Origin: Cyrtodaria siliqua
Lineage: Eukaryota; Mollusca; Bivalvia; Adapedonta; Hiatellidae
DNA length: 64,000 nt
Direction: 5' to 3'
Assembly (NCBI GenBank): GCA_037043455.1
Contig: JAWPHD010001275.1
Coordinates: forward strand, 248,001 to 312,000
The notes under the pieces were generated by a model. It had not been told where the DNA came from. It made no database searches and worked only from the letters and a program-made list of their open reading frames with translations. Both the position numbers and the translations under genes were made by a program. Shown one piece after another: positions 22,150 through 33,389 of the stretch. Each line of letters opens with the position of its first letter. Position 1 is the stretch's first letter.

Positions 22150-22795
22150 TTATTTAAATCTTTGTATTATTTATATATCTACTGTAACGTGTACCGAGCG
22201 GTCTTGTATAATTGTGCCGCAAATGCAATGCGATTGTTCCAAATTACAGATTGAGCTACTTGCTCGAATAAAATGATTATTAACAAACAAGAATCAACCA
22301 ATATAATTAACAGAATGAGCAACTATGATTACAAAATGATTGTGTTAAATTGCTGTATATTGAACAATGTGACAAATAGCCTTACTAGTCTTCACTGCGA
22401 AGAATATGGGGCTCGGTCTATTCGGGCTACCTCCCAAGGCCGTCCACAGTTACAACTAGAAGGTTCGTACCAAGTGCTCTTTTCTACTGCAATTCAGAAT
22501 CACTTCCAAAATCGTCCGACTTATTCAGCTTCAGAGCAACAACCAACCTGTATAACTAGCTGCAACGCCTTATATACAGTCCTGCACCATCCCAGTTCTG
22601 ATTGGTCGGTTAATATGATTGGACAAAATAGTGATTGGTCAATGTATTTGATTGATTCGATTTCAATCCGTTTGTGAAACAAGAAATCAACCGGAAGTTA
22701 TAATATACGTAAGTAAAACGATTTGCACGAACAGGGATAATTAAATAGACGAATACAAAATCGTCACACTACTATACATTTATAGTAACACACTC
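22150..22795. other. About 640-bp insertion in block copy 2, with a 134-codon ORF
   Basis: Copy 1 runs from GCCTTTATTCC straight into TCTAGACGTGTGTC at about 5625; copy 2 has about 640 bp between these points. The insertion carries a plus-strand ORF (22273-22677) with the text LHCEEYGARSIRATSQGRPQ. I do not recognise a domain. A direct repetition of GATTGGTCRRT-like motifs lies near 22600-22640. It could be a short non-autonomous element or captured host sequence. Confidence 0.45.
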
Positions 22796-22799
22796 TCGA

Positions 22800-23156
22800 C
22801 GTGTGTCTTTTTCAAACAAACAAAGCCTTCATGAAACATTTGTCTTACTATTGCGACCTTTGGTTGCGTAAGGTTGTGTCGCTGCCATAAATGTCACCGT
22901 AGTATGTATGAAATCACTAGAATTCGAGAGATGAAGGTCGGGGAATGCTGCAGTAATATCCAAACTGTTGGATTTATTCAACGTAAGCTCTGCTCGTTGA
23001 CATGTTAGTTACAATATGAGCCAAGAACGGATTATCAACACTGAGTATGCCATCTAGATACCGAGATGTAAACGCTTCAATAATGTCGCACTGGTTAGTA
23101 GGTGGCAAACTGAACATAACATAACATAACATCTCTTTCATAGAAATAAAAAACAA
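22800..23156 (-). pseudogene. PLE RT fragment with YLDG (block copy 2)
   Basis: The minus strand reads SLPPTNQCDIIEAFTSRYLDG and then SVDNPF, the same scrap as at 5640-6014, with the same Asp-to-Gly change in the YxDD box. A short ACATA duplication near 23116-23130 differs from copy 1. Confidence 0.75.
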
Positions 23157-24382
23157 CCAATATTCTCCACATTGAAACCAATTTAAAACATATCACATAG
23201 GAATGTTTTTATCTGTGAACAATTCAATTTGTGCCAGTACTTATCTGATATACTAATAAGATAATTTAATCTGATCAACGAAACATCTTTTTCATTAACT
23301 GATAACACTACTAATGTATTTCGCATTAGTTGGTATCAACTATTTTTTTAAAGATACCTGTGAATAAATGAATAGATGCGATTCGTCTGTAATTTTAATA
23401 TTGAGTAGTTTTATAGAGACATCTGCAGCGTATACAGTAATTAACAGTCACATAGGAAAGAATATGCAGGTTGATCTGCAGTTTTATTTTATTTCTATGG
23501 AAGATATATCTATATCTAGATCAATTGCCATACGCTTGAAGAATAGGATTGTCACGAATAAAGACAATATATGCAATGAATTCGCATAAACTGCACCTAC
23601 TGTTGGACATATGCGTTTCTTCATTTCCAAAACTTCAAAAAAGGAGACCGGGATGAATTATTATAAATTATGCATTTCAAATGCAAAATAACTGTAATAA
23701 TTGATGGAAATAATTCTAGCCCTACAAGTCTTGTATTTAAAGCATATCTAAGTGTTTCCTTTGTTTGTGACAAACAGGAAAAAAGAAAGCCATTTCTATA
23801 GAGATTTAGTACATTCAATCAATATTGTTATCTTTTCAACCCACAGGGATTGTATGACATTATTATATATGGATTTATGCGGGGATTTCTTTATTTACAC
23901 TGTTATGTTTTATAGGAATGGCAATAGGATAAGACAGCTTTGGTGCACCATAGAACCGGGTTTAACCGACCGTTCCAAGACTGTAGCTCTATAAGCAATC
24001 CCTTTATGTTGGTGATGTTATATACCTTAACTTGTATTCAGCCTTGTAAGTGGTGCTTGTTTCTATGTGGTTGACTGTGTCCTTGAATGCTACATTTCCT
24101 TTCGACTTTTATATCTACTATAGGTACTGAAAATAGTCTATTTCTTATTTTTCCACATTCCGGTGAGCTATAGTTATGAACTATTGTTCATAATTGGAAC
24201 AATACTTCCTTCTATCAATAATCCAGATCTTGATTCTAATAGGACAGCATTAATTAACTGGAGTTGCACAAGATACGTCTGTATATTTTAAAGCTGTGGC
24301 TTAGCAGTTTCGTTGGACCCTATTCAAAGAAATGAAATACATATCGCTTTCATTCGCTCCTATTTAATTCAATTTTAATATA

Positions 24383-25116
24383 CTCCTCAAAAAAAATTAG
24401 GGACCATCCCTTCTTTATTTCAATACGATTAATGTTTGTATCATCGCACAAGTTTAAATACACATTGCATTCCAAAAAGTTAAACCGTTTCGTGTTTCTG
24501 TATTCTTTAGAAACATTTTACACCAAAATAAATTTAATTTGAAAATTCAAATTTTGAAATTTTCAATAAAATACTTTTTTTCCAGAAATGTTATTTCGTA
24601 TTATTTGTATGACTATTGATTCTTTAACAAACATTTGTCACCATTTTCTTTAGAATAACTCTGTAGATAAGCGTGCAGTGCCAAATAAGCAAGGAGGTCT
24701 TGACAATTTTGGATGAGGTAAAATATTAGCGTTTTTCAAAAATGTTCGGTGTATGCTTATAACTGTCAAAGGTTATTCAATTTCGGGGGAAATTTAAGTT
24801 TCGCGTTCATAGTTCCATTGTTAGTTATGAAAAGTAATGAACAAATTGACAAAACATACTAAATCTGTTAGTATTGTTGTTTTGGGGCAAATTAATGATA
24901 TTTAGAAATTATCCTAACGCTCGGATTCCTTTTAATTAACAGAACAAGGTATATTAACATTTTGTTCTTTCCTCTAATGTAGAAGACCTGATAATGTCCA
25001 GTTAAATGCAACATTGCTTACAGATTCTGTGTAACCGTTTGAAAATGGTATGTCGTCAATTTCATTGGTAAGCATATGGAGAAATATTCTTGCGGTCCTT
25101 AACTTATTTTGAGGAG
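24383..25116. mobile_element. MITE, 734 bp (copy 2)
   Basis: CTCCTCAAAAAAAATTAGGG at the left and CCTTAACTTATTTTGAGGAG at the right, flanked by TA on both sides. Orthologous in position to the 7301-7997 insertion, so it entered before the duplication. Confidence 0.7.
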
Positions 25117-25880
25117 TATATAAATATCCTTAATCACAGCTAGGAATGAACCTACATTTTAATGGAAACATCCGTACAGCTGTAAAAGTATTCCACAATT
25201 TAATTTAAATCTCGTTATAGCTTTTATTGGAAAAAGCTGATTTAAGATCTTGCTTTGTTAAAATCCAACATAAACGAGTTTTATGCGTGTATTTTGTGAA
25301 ATAAAACGCCAGTCTTAGTGAGTTTATTGCTACGTGTTTATTACCGAACTAATAATGTTAACGTGTTTTTATATCAAAGGCGCATTATTTTGAGTTCAAT
25401 TTCTTGGAAATGTTTTGTTAAAGAAGCTTCAATTATGTTTGACGTTCCAGGGTAATTCCGTAAGCTGTAATCCAAATTAGATTTAAAATTAATCAGCGTT
25501 ACTAGACTATTGATTTTAAATTGAAATAAAATGCTTACTTATGGCTTAAATATAATACTGTTTTCCAGTTTTTCGACAAACATGTTTACAAGTTTAAGAA
25601 ATAATACATCTGTTCTAATCGATTTTCAGAAACTAGTGATACGACGTAACCTATACGACGGAAATTAGTGATACGACAGTAAACCAATATTTAAGGAAAA
25701 TCATATGTATATAAAATGTGAGAATCATAGTAACTCTTATGTTTTTATTTTCTTTACTTATCACAACCCTATGCTGCGGACAATTTAAAATATAGGAAGG
25801 TGGGCGTTACGACATCATACAATGCCTGCACAAACAACCGCCTTATTTCAATTGACTAAACCTTAATGTTTTAGTCATTA

Positions 25881-26800
25881 TGTTTATTTCGCTCTTCGGC
25901 GCATTTAATTTTATTAGATACTAGGGACCATACGCCGTACGACATGGGGAAGCCATAAACTCCATGTCCACTGCCATATGCATGCCATTTTCGGGATGGT
26001 TAAACATTTGTACTATTGATTTTATTAATATTGAGTTCTGCTCAACCCGGGGCTAGAGGGCGTGAGCGGTAGCTAGCATATTTCACTACCTCTCCGGAAC
26101 AGTCTCAATCAAACGGAGACTGCAATATTTCGTATGTGTCGTGCTCGGCCGTTTCCAAAGGTCCATTATCATACTCTTTTTTTATAGAACAGTGGCGTTG
26201 CTTGTGCAGTGTGGCGGCAGTAAAACGTCTCCCCGCGCTTGCAATCAGTACTGTTATTCATTCGATCTTTGGAGATCGCTGAGCCCGATACTTATATTTA
26301 GTTATCTGTGGTACATTTTCAATTTCTTTTGTTTTCTTACTTAATTTTTGATTCGGTGGTTCCACTACTCCGGCCGATGAAAGGCTCTGGGTATTGTTTA
26401 ACCACTTATAGGATAAGTTGTCTGCTTTTTAATTTGGTCTTTTGGCTGTTACTTGTGATACGCAGGCTTCATAACCGCTGCTCCTAACTAGATTCCATTA
26501 TGTTTATTTCACTCTTCGGGGCATTTAATTTTATTAGATACCATGACCATACGCCGTACGACATGGGGAAGCCATAAACTCCATGTCCACTGTCATATTC
26601 ATGCCATCTTCGGGATGGTTAAAATGTTGTACTATTGATTTTATTTATATTGAGTTCTGCTCAACCCGGGGCTAGAGGGCATGAGCTGTAGCTAGCATAT
26701 TTCACTACCGCTCATGAACAGTCTCAATCAAACCGAGACTGTAATATTTCGTATGTGTCGTGCTCGGCCGTTTCCAAATGTCCATTATCATACTCTTTTT
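25881..26800 (-). mobile_element. Family C element: terminal repeat, short interior, terminal repeat
   Basis: Two direct repeats of about 300 bp (25881-26180 and 26499-26800) flank an interior of about 320 bp. Read on the minus strand, the first repeat is followed by TGGAATCTAGTTAGGAGC, a possible primer-binding site, and the interior ends with an A-rich AAAAAAAGAG tract before the second repeat, a possible polypurine tract. This resembles a terminal-repeat retrotransposon in miniature. Against it: solo copies keep the AAAAGAGTA stretch, and no clear flanking target duplication is seen. The interior has the broken protein text described for 19940-20410. Confidence 0.55.
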
Positions 26801-26801
26801 T

Positions 26802-27230
26802 TTAAATACCACACGTCCACGAAAGCATAGTGGCGAACTGTAAAAGGGTCCTCCACCAAGCATGCAGTACGTTGCAAAATGATAGGTCATAACATCTTTT
26901 GATAAACGTTTCAACAAGTTTAACAAAGATAGTATGAAAGTGATCATGACCTAGAATCTTACGAAGTTTATAATTCACATCACCATAGAAGTCAGGTTGT
27001 GATAGTCCTTGTCGCAGAAGAGTCCTTAAATTACTTTTATATTTGGAAAGAAGATCAGGGTTACGATAATAAATTTTTGCAAAGGTTTTACGAAGTTTAT
27101 GGTAACGGCAACCCTGATTGAGTAACTTATTAGTTATACAAAGATTACGAATATTAAAGTCCTCAACTCGAGTACAAGCTCTAGAAAAACGAATAAGTTG
27201 AGACACATATACCCCTTAAGAAGTTGCTCG
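26802..27230 (-). pseudogene. PLE-A RT C-terminal region
   Basis: The minus frame 26802-27206 reads SQLIRFSRACTRVEDFNIRN, then LLNQGCRYHKLRKTFAKIYY, LLRQGLSQPDFYGDVNYKL and ILGHDHFHTIFVKLVETFIK. This is the thumb/connection region seen in the 47-kb copy. It abuts a family C repeat at 26800 and is frameshifted near the end (ACLVVD text in another frame). Confidence 0.75.
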
Positions 27231-27249
27231 GGGAACATCCCCATCCAAG

Positions 27250-27960
27250 TGGGGATAATTAACAATGTCAAAATTAAAATTATCTCTCTTGCTAATTATT
27301 TTACCATTTTCAAGTTCGGTGCGTGAACTTCCGTCCCTCGAGGTTTCTGGTCGTACTCTAGATTGGTTTTTTCTTTGGTTGCAACTGCTGTGATTGTTCG
27401 GTTCAATTCTGGATACATCCTGAGGTGTTTCTTATAATGCTTTTAGATAATTTTACAATAACATATACGTGTATCGTTTCCTAATTTCTCTGGATGTGAA
27501 TTTATTGTTACAGATTTCGATTACACTGTTTTGTCAATTTGAGCGCTGGAGATAGGAAATAACGAGGTTGTGTACATATAAAATCCATTTAAGCTTACAA
27601 GTAAGCCTTATTTCATACTGACTGAAGGTGGTAACCCTATTTTCACCACTCGTTGTGTTGTGTATTGTCTCTTGCATTGTACATTTTTGCTCTGTGGTGG
27701 TGGTACAGTGCGGACAAACGGCTCTATTGCGTTGTATGCTGTGATTGCTATTGGACCATTTTTCTCTTTTAGGATTTTCATTATTTTATAGATGAAAATT
27801 GGAGTAGTGTATAATTATATTAATATACAATGTTAAACATTCCACGATCAACGTGATATCAAATAACAGGTCATTGATGTTGTTTAATGAAATGTGTAAC
27901 ATTTCCATTTATAACTTTGTTTAGAATAGCTCACGGTAATCTTGCTTTATTTCTACCCAA
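27250..27960 (+). mobile_element. PLE-B 3' region, inverted relative to 9216-9840
   Basis: Landmarks: GATACATCCTGAGGTGTTTC, TTCTCTGGATGTGAAT, and CACGATCAACGTGATATC at about 27843. No RT motif remains. 27961-28260 continues into the repeat shared with 10345-10870. Confidence 0.6.
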
Positions 27961-28261
27961 CATTATTTTGAAAGCAGAGCTCGTTTTCCATGTTGTAAGG
28001 CAGAAAATTAAAGTAGGTATCCCGTCAACAGCAGCAACATTTTACAACATATGTATACCGTTTCTAGACGAGGAATTTTGAGAATCCGAACTCTATAGAC
28101 AGAACCAGCCAGGCCAAACCTTACAACTGGAGAGTTGAATTAAGAGTTATCAACTCCTAATTTAGTTTACAGATATGGTTAGAGATTTGATGAACAGTTT
28201 TGTAGTGCAGTTTTGTGGATATTTCGCGGGTTAGTTTTTTTAAACCAGTGGATGTTCTATA

Positions 28262-29206
28262 GAAGAAATATAAAAAAATCGGACCGGGAAAGTAGCATTC
28301 AAGGAGGACAGTCAACCACAAAACACAGAAACAAACATGCAAACAGACAAACAAGAAGGCACAAGTAATAATAAAAGCGAACGACATCACAAAATGGTTG
28401 ACAATAGGGCTACCGCCTTGGAACGGTCAGTGGCAAAGTAGGCCACTAGGGGTTTAAACTGGTTCAAGGGTGCACCAAGCTTCACACTTACCCTACTGTC
28501 ATCCCAATAAAACAGGATAGTGTAAATAAAGAAATCCCCGCCATGATCTAATCCCTAACCAACAAGGCAGCATCAATAGGCAATATAAGTAAAACACAAA
28601 TATGCCTCGTGTAAATATAATATAAAACAATAGCCTAGAAAGCCACAATGAAGGTACTCATTGACTTGGCAGAAGCCAGAGCAACAAGAGAATAAACCAT
28701 TAAGGGCACGACAAGAAAGATTATAGACAAACATCAAACGCCACCGTCCCAATGGGCGGTAGGCGTCATCATAAGGTCAACAGCCTGTCCGGTCATCGTA
28801 CAATTAAAGAGGAAAGCATAGTGGCGAACTGTAAAATGGTCCACCACCAAGCATGCAGTACGATGCAAAATGATAGGGTCATAACCTCTTTTGATAAACT
28901 TTTTAACACGTTTAACAAAGATACAATGAAAGTGATCATGACCAAGAATCTTTCGAAGTTTATAAATCACATCACCGTAGAAGTCAGGTTGTGATAGTCC
29001 TTGTCGCAGAAGAGTCTTTAAATTGCTTTTATATTTGGAAAGTATATCAGGGTTACGATAAGAAAATTGTGTAAAGGTTTTACGAAGTTTATGGTAACGG
29101 TAACCCTTATTGAGTAGCTATTTAGTTATACAAAGATTACAAATATTAAAGTCCTCAACTCGAGTACAAGCTCTTGAAACACGAATAGGTTGAGATACAT
29201 ACAAGT
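28262..29206 (-). mobile_element. PLE-A 3' half: RT C-terminus plus 3' region
   Basis: In minus orientation the RT C-terminal text runs from about 29206 (SQPIRVSRACTRVEDFNICN) to a frame ending TGQAVDLMMTPT near 28770, then the post-stop region and the 3' terminus at 28262 (CGATTTTTTTATATTTCTTC). Several frameshifts. This copy shows the complete 3' noncoding region, about 500 bp between the stop and the end. Confidence 0.75.
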
Positions 29207-29244
29207 TGAAGTTTGTTTTATATCTTGTCTTGTCCATGACTTCT

Positions 29245-29450
29245 GCCAATATAGATATAAAAATCGAACAGGAAAAGTAGCATTCAAGGACGACAGTCAA
29301 CCACAAACAGACACAGATACGTAGAACGACTTTAAAGATGAATAAAAGGCCAAAAAAGACATCCCAAACGCAAAAGGGTTGACAATAGGGCTACCGCCTT
29401 GAATCGGTCAGTGGCAAAAATGACCGCTGGGGGTTAAGACCAGGTTCTAG
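29245..29450 (-). mobile_element. PLE-A-type 3' terminal piece
   Basis: ATAGATATAAAAATCGAACAG, GACGACAGTCAACCACA, the GTTGACAATAGGGC segment and the GGTTCTAGGGTG segment in minus orientation. It abuts the plus-oriented N-terminal piece of a different copy at about 29450. Confidence 0.65.
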
Positions 29451-30824
29451 GGTGAAACCTCATATTGCAGAACTTAAGTGGATAAAACACTTGCAGACAT
29501 CATATCCATTCGGCCGTAATGACAATATTTATCAACATGGAAATATTTCAAAAAATCTTAATATGACATGCTTTCTATATTTTCTATTCGAAAGCGTAAC
29601 TCTAGGTCCCATGGTCGTAGGCGTAATGGAAATCGCGTGTAATTATGTCAGTCGCTGATTTACATACTATTTTTAAACAGTCTGGAAAGCACTCTAAGCT
29701 TTCACGACTTACCTCTTTGTCCATTTCTTCACTTAAGTTGATCGACGAGGAAGCAGACAAAATGTTCATTCGTACAGATCCCTTGTATAACACTGCTTCC
29801 AATAATTAAAAGCTACACAATGCATGTTCTCCGACCCCATATTGACAAAGAGGCATTTTCTAAAAGTACTATATCTTAATAAAGGTATAACTTTCATTGA
29901 TATGCCTAGTATTTTTCGAGATAAGCATGTAGTTGATTATATCTCTAAATATTTCAAAATTTCCGAAAGTCCTGTAATGTGAAATGAATAAAAAAGGCTA
30001 TTATAAATATTATTTTCAACTACAACAAAATAGTTTCTGACCTTGGTATAGCAAATAACACTCCAAAGGAATGTGAATGTAACACATCAACATGTTGCTA
30101 TGCTCCAGAAGGTCATGTCGTCACTGGTAATTTTGATATTGTTGATAAACGTATTCTGTTTTCGAAAGGTCCTAAGTATAGATTACCTTCAACTATCGAT
30201 TTTAATGCCTGTCGTTCTCAGATTGCCCAATCCATTGAGGATTTTAGTATAAAATGATGTCGTAGAGAACATGAGGGACGTAAACTCTCTTTCTACTTGG
30301 AAAAAATATTTTTTTAAATTATAGATACACGTAATAATTTGAATAATGCTGACTCCTCTTTACTTCCTCCGAGACCTAGGTAATTTAAAATCGTAGTTTA
30401 AAATCGAGAATTCAATAATATCATAGTAAATGTATTTATTGTTTGACGCTTACATTACGTCAATGTTTTATCTCAGAAACTCTGTAGCGCAAATTCGTAT
30501 ACTCCAGTTCAATCTACTGAGGATGATGTTGTTTCCACACAAACCACTCGGTGCACTACTTTCAAGGCTGGGGTAGACGAAAAGCATAACTATGTACTGT
30601 ATTCCTTAATTACACAAAAATCCATATAAGGCCTGTTTTATTTCGATTTCTAGTGCCTGCACCACCACAAACATCTCCAAACCTTAAACTTCTTGTCTTA
30701 TTGCCGTTAAAGATCACGCTAAACTACATTGTGCTAAAACATGAAAACTGAGGGATTGATTTGTTTTGGTCTATTAAAATTCCAGGAGACGTTCTGGATA
30801 CAATTTGAAATAAACGGCAAAATG
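29450..30824 (+). pseudogene. PLE-A N-terminal part: GIY-YIG remnant, spacer, start of RT
   Basis: The first 30 codons read LKWIKHLQTSYPFGRNDNIY and then GNIS, the closing part of N-terminal GIY-YIG endonucleases in permuted Penelope-like elements (E.xWI..L.T.YP.GLND pattern). A spacer follows, then frame-broken YLNKGITFIDMPSIFRDKH near 29880, IIFNYNKIVSDLGIANNTP, CCYAPEGHVVTGNFDIVDK, KGPKYRLPSTIDFNACRSQ and SIEDFSIK.CRREH up to about 30270, and TRCTTFKAGV and CTTTNISK up to about 30690. The catalytic GIY/YIG segment itself lies upstream and is lost. Many stops and frameshifts. Confidence 0.65.
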
Positions 30825-31370
30825 AAATATAAAAAGATCGGACAGGGAAAGTGACATTCAAGGAGGACAGTCAACCTCAAAACACAGAAACAAACACGCA
30901 AACAGACAAACAAGAAGGCAAAAGCAATTATAAATGCAAACGACATCACAAACGCAAAATGGTTGACAATAGGGCTACCGCCTTGGAACGGTCAGTTGCA
31001 AAGTAGGCCACTAGGGGTTTAAACCGGTCCTAGGGTGCACCAAACCTCACACTTACCCTACTGTCATCTCATTAAAACAGGACAGTGTATATAAAGAAAT
31101 CTCTAACCAACAAGGCAGCATCAATAGGCAATATAAGTAAAACACAAATATGCTCGTGTAAATATAATACAAAAAAACAATAGCCTAGAAAGCCACAATG
31201 AAGGTACTCATTGACTTGGCAGAAGCCAGAGCAGTAAGAGAATAAACCATTAAGGCCACGACAAGAACGATCATGGACAAACATCAAACGCAACCGTCCC
31301 AATGGGCTTTAGGTATGCGTCATCATAGGGTCCACAGTCTGTCCGGTCATCGTACAATTAAAGAGTTTAA
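30825..31370 (-). mobile_element. PLE-A 3' region
   Basis: A minus-oriented 3' terminus (AAATATAAAAAGATCGGACA at about 30827) through the post-stop stretch to TCCGGTCATCGTACAATTAA near 31355. It contains the minus ORF 31072-31302 discussed in the findings. Flanked on both sides by plus-oriented RT pieces. Confidence 0.7.
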
Positions 31371-31600
31371 TCTATAAGCACTTATGACATCTCAACTATA
31401 TATAACCTTACCACATCCCATTATCAAAGACAAGCTTATTGCTCTTATTCAAAAAACATTCGCTAGGGAAAAATGATGACAGTAGGGTAAGTATGAAATT
31501 TGGTGCACCCTAGAAACTTGTTTAAACCCCCAGCGGCCTTTTTTGCCACTGACCGTTCCAAAGCGGTAACCCTATTGTCAACCCTTTGTATAATTTGGCA
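31371..31600 (+). mobile_element. PLE-A RT motif A scrap joined to a 3' region
   Basis: About 100 bp of RT around STYDISTIYN...IQKTFARE is joined at about 31470 to GATGACAGTAGGGTAAGTAT and the rest of the 3' region. More than 1 kb of RT is deleted between. Confidence 0.6.
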
Positions 31601-31611
31601 TTTTATTGATC

Positions 31612-31700
31612 TTTAAAAGAATATGATAATGGACCTTTGGAAACGGCCGAACACGACACATATAAAATATTGCAGTCTCGGTTTGATTAAGACTGTTCAT
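31612..31700 (+). mobile_element. Family C terminal scrap
   Basis: AAAAGAATATGATAATGGAC with GGAAACGGCCGAACACGACA; truncated within the repeat. Confidence 0.6.
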
Positions 31701-31719
31701 GAACGGTTGTTCATGATTG

Positions 31720-32480
31720 TTCATTTGAAGTTGTTCTTTGTTTCTATGTGTGTTTGTGGTTGACTGTCTCCTTGAATGCTACCTTTCCTTTTCGATTTTT
31801 ATATCCATATTCACACTTACCCTACTGTCATCCCCATAAAACGGGATAGTGATAAAGAAATCCCCGCCATAAACTATTCTCTAACCAACAAGGCAGCATT
31901 AATAGGCAATATAAATCAAACACAAAGATGCTCGTCCTTACATATATATACAAAAAACTATAGCCTAGAAAGCCACAAAGAAGGTATTCCTGATCTTCTT
32001 TCCCAATATAAATGTAATTGAAGAACTCTTCTATAATAAAGACTATCACAACCTTACTTCTAAGGTGACGTAATTTACAAACTTCGTAAGATCCTTGGTC
32101 ATGATCACTTTCACACTATCTTTGTTAAATTTGTTAAAGTTTTATCAAAAGAGGTTATGACCCTATCATTGCAACGTACTTCATACTTGGCGGTGGACCC
32201 ATTTACAGTTCGCCCCTATGATTTCCTCTTAAATTGTGCGGTAATCGGACAGGCTCTGGATCCTATGATATATGACGCCTACCTAAAGCCCAAAAGGACG
32301 GTGACGTTTGCTGTTTTTCTTTTATTTGGTCCTGTGGTGCCCTCAATGGTTTATTCGCAACGGTTTTAAGAAGTTTATGGTAACGGTAGCCCTGATGGAG
32401 AAGCGTTTTAATTATACAAAGGTTACGAATATTAAAATCCTCACCTCGATTAGAAGTTCCTCGGGAATTACTGATCATTG
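31720..32480. mobile_element. Mosaic of PLE-A fragments in both orientations
   Basis: 31720-31800 plus 3' end; 31801-32000 minus 3' region; 32000-32365 plus RT C-terminus (YKLRKILGHDHFHTIFVKFV, AVDPFTVRPYDFLLN, IGQALDPMIYDAYLKPKR); 32365-32480 minus RT (ISNSRGTSNRGEDFNIRNLC). Each piece is under 400 bp. Confidence 0.6.
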
Positions 32481-32489
32481 ATTATTTGC

Positions 32490-32700
32490 TTTTTGGCTTT
32501 CCATGCTTTGTTATTTAACATTCATATTTAAATGCTCATCTATGTGTAATAGTTATATTGCCTGTTAAAAATGCCTTTAGTATGCAGAGTCCATTTCGGA
32601 TACTGTAACTTCTTTTCTCAATTATATTTCTCTATTGAAAATGTGGAAATAATTAGAAAATCTATGACAAGATATGTGTTGAATATCAAACGCCAACGTC
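32490..32700 (+). pseudogene. Chimeric PLE piece: 3' region joined to RT connection
   Basis: TTTGTTATTTAACATTCATA and the ATATTGCCTGTTAAAAA stretch are 3'-region sequence; they run into SDTVTSFLNYISLLKMWK-like RT text. The same joint occurs at 17490-17690. Confidence 0.55.
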
Positions 32701-33389
32701 CTTTTGCGTTGTTTCTATAAATGTGTCTAAAAATAATCAATATTAAAATTACAGATGAATCGGTTTAATTCATTTGTTTAGCGAAAGCTTTAAATAATTG
32801 ATGATATCAATAAATGCAACATTTCGTTTATCAGATATTATGTAACAGTATTACCATACCGTATAAATTGGTAAAATAAAATATATACTAGTATAAGGAT
32901 ATTTAAAATACCACATTTACTGAATTAGCTAAATAATACGTGTATAACCTTATTCTGATATGATAACCCGTGAGAAAGCTCCCAAAGTGGAGACATGAAT
33001 CCTATATTTCGCAATACTGTTACACTTAGAATTTCATTTATCTAATTTAAATCGATTAGTTTATTTACTAATGTGCTAACGCCAACGTTCTATTTAATTA
33101 CACCAGCATTATGCGTACTTGATTATACAAAACGTAGATATAAAAGTCGAACAGAAAAAAAAGTTAATGTTTTTATTGTTGCTTGACTATCACGTGTTTA
33201 TTGTTTGATTGTTCATAGAGGAGTAGTTGTATGTTATATAAATATAATTAGTATAATTTCATAATGTAAAAGCAGTTTAAAAGTCGAAATGTAGCATTCA
33301 CAGAATACATTTAACCAAACATATGAATTAACACATGCAACAGTTACAATGTTAAGAAGAAGAAAGACATGTGACTTCACAAACACAAA
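32700..33389. repeat. Inverted copy of the 18.2-18.8 kb block, then unassigned sequence
   Basis: 32700-33060 is the reverse complement of 18160-18790 without its extra segment. 33061-33389 is AT-rich; part of it (33270-33389) resembles the start of a PLE-type 3' end. No gene. Confidence 0.5.

Larger units (their letters stand above)
21370..25866. repeat. Duplicated block, copy 2
   Basis: Homologous to 4960-8726 in direct orientation. It is longer because of two insertions relative to copy 1: a PLE-A 3' end (about 21890-22035) and an unassigned segment (22150-22795). It ends with CCTTAA at 25866, the same point where copy 1 loses similarity. Confidence 0.8.

Noticed and set aside
23270..23300. 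Possible hammerhead ribozyme core (CTGATCAACGAAAC), sought because Penelope-like elements often carry one
   Set aside because: The core lacks CTGATGA and has no stem II; the CTGATGA at 36030 has no matching GAAA. No convincing ribozyme found.
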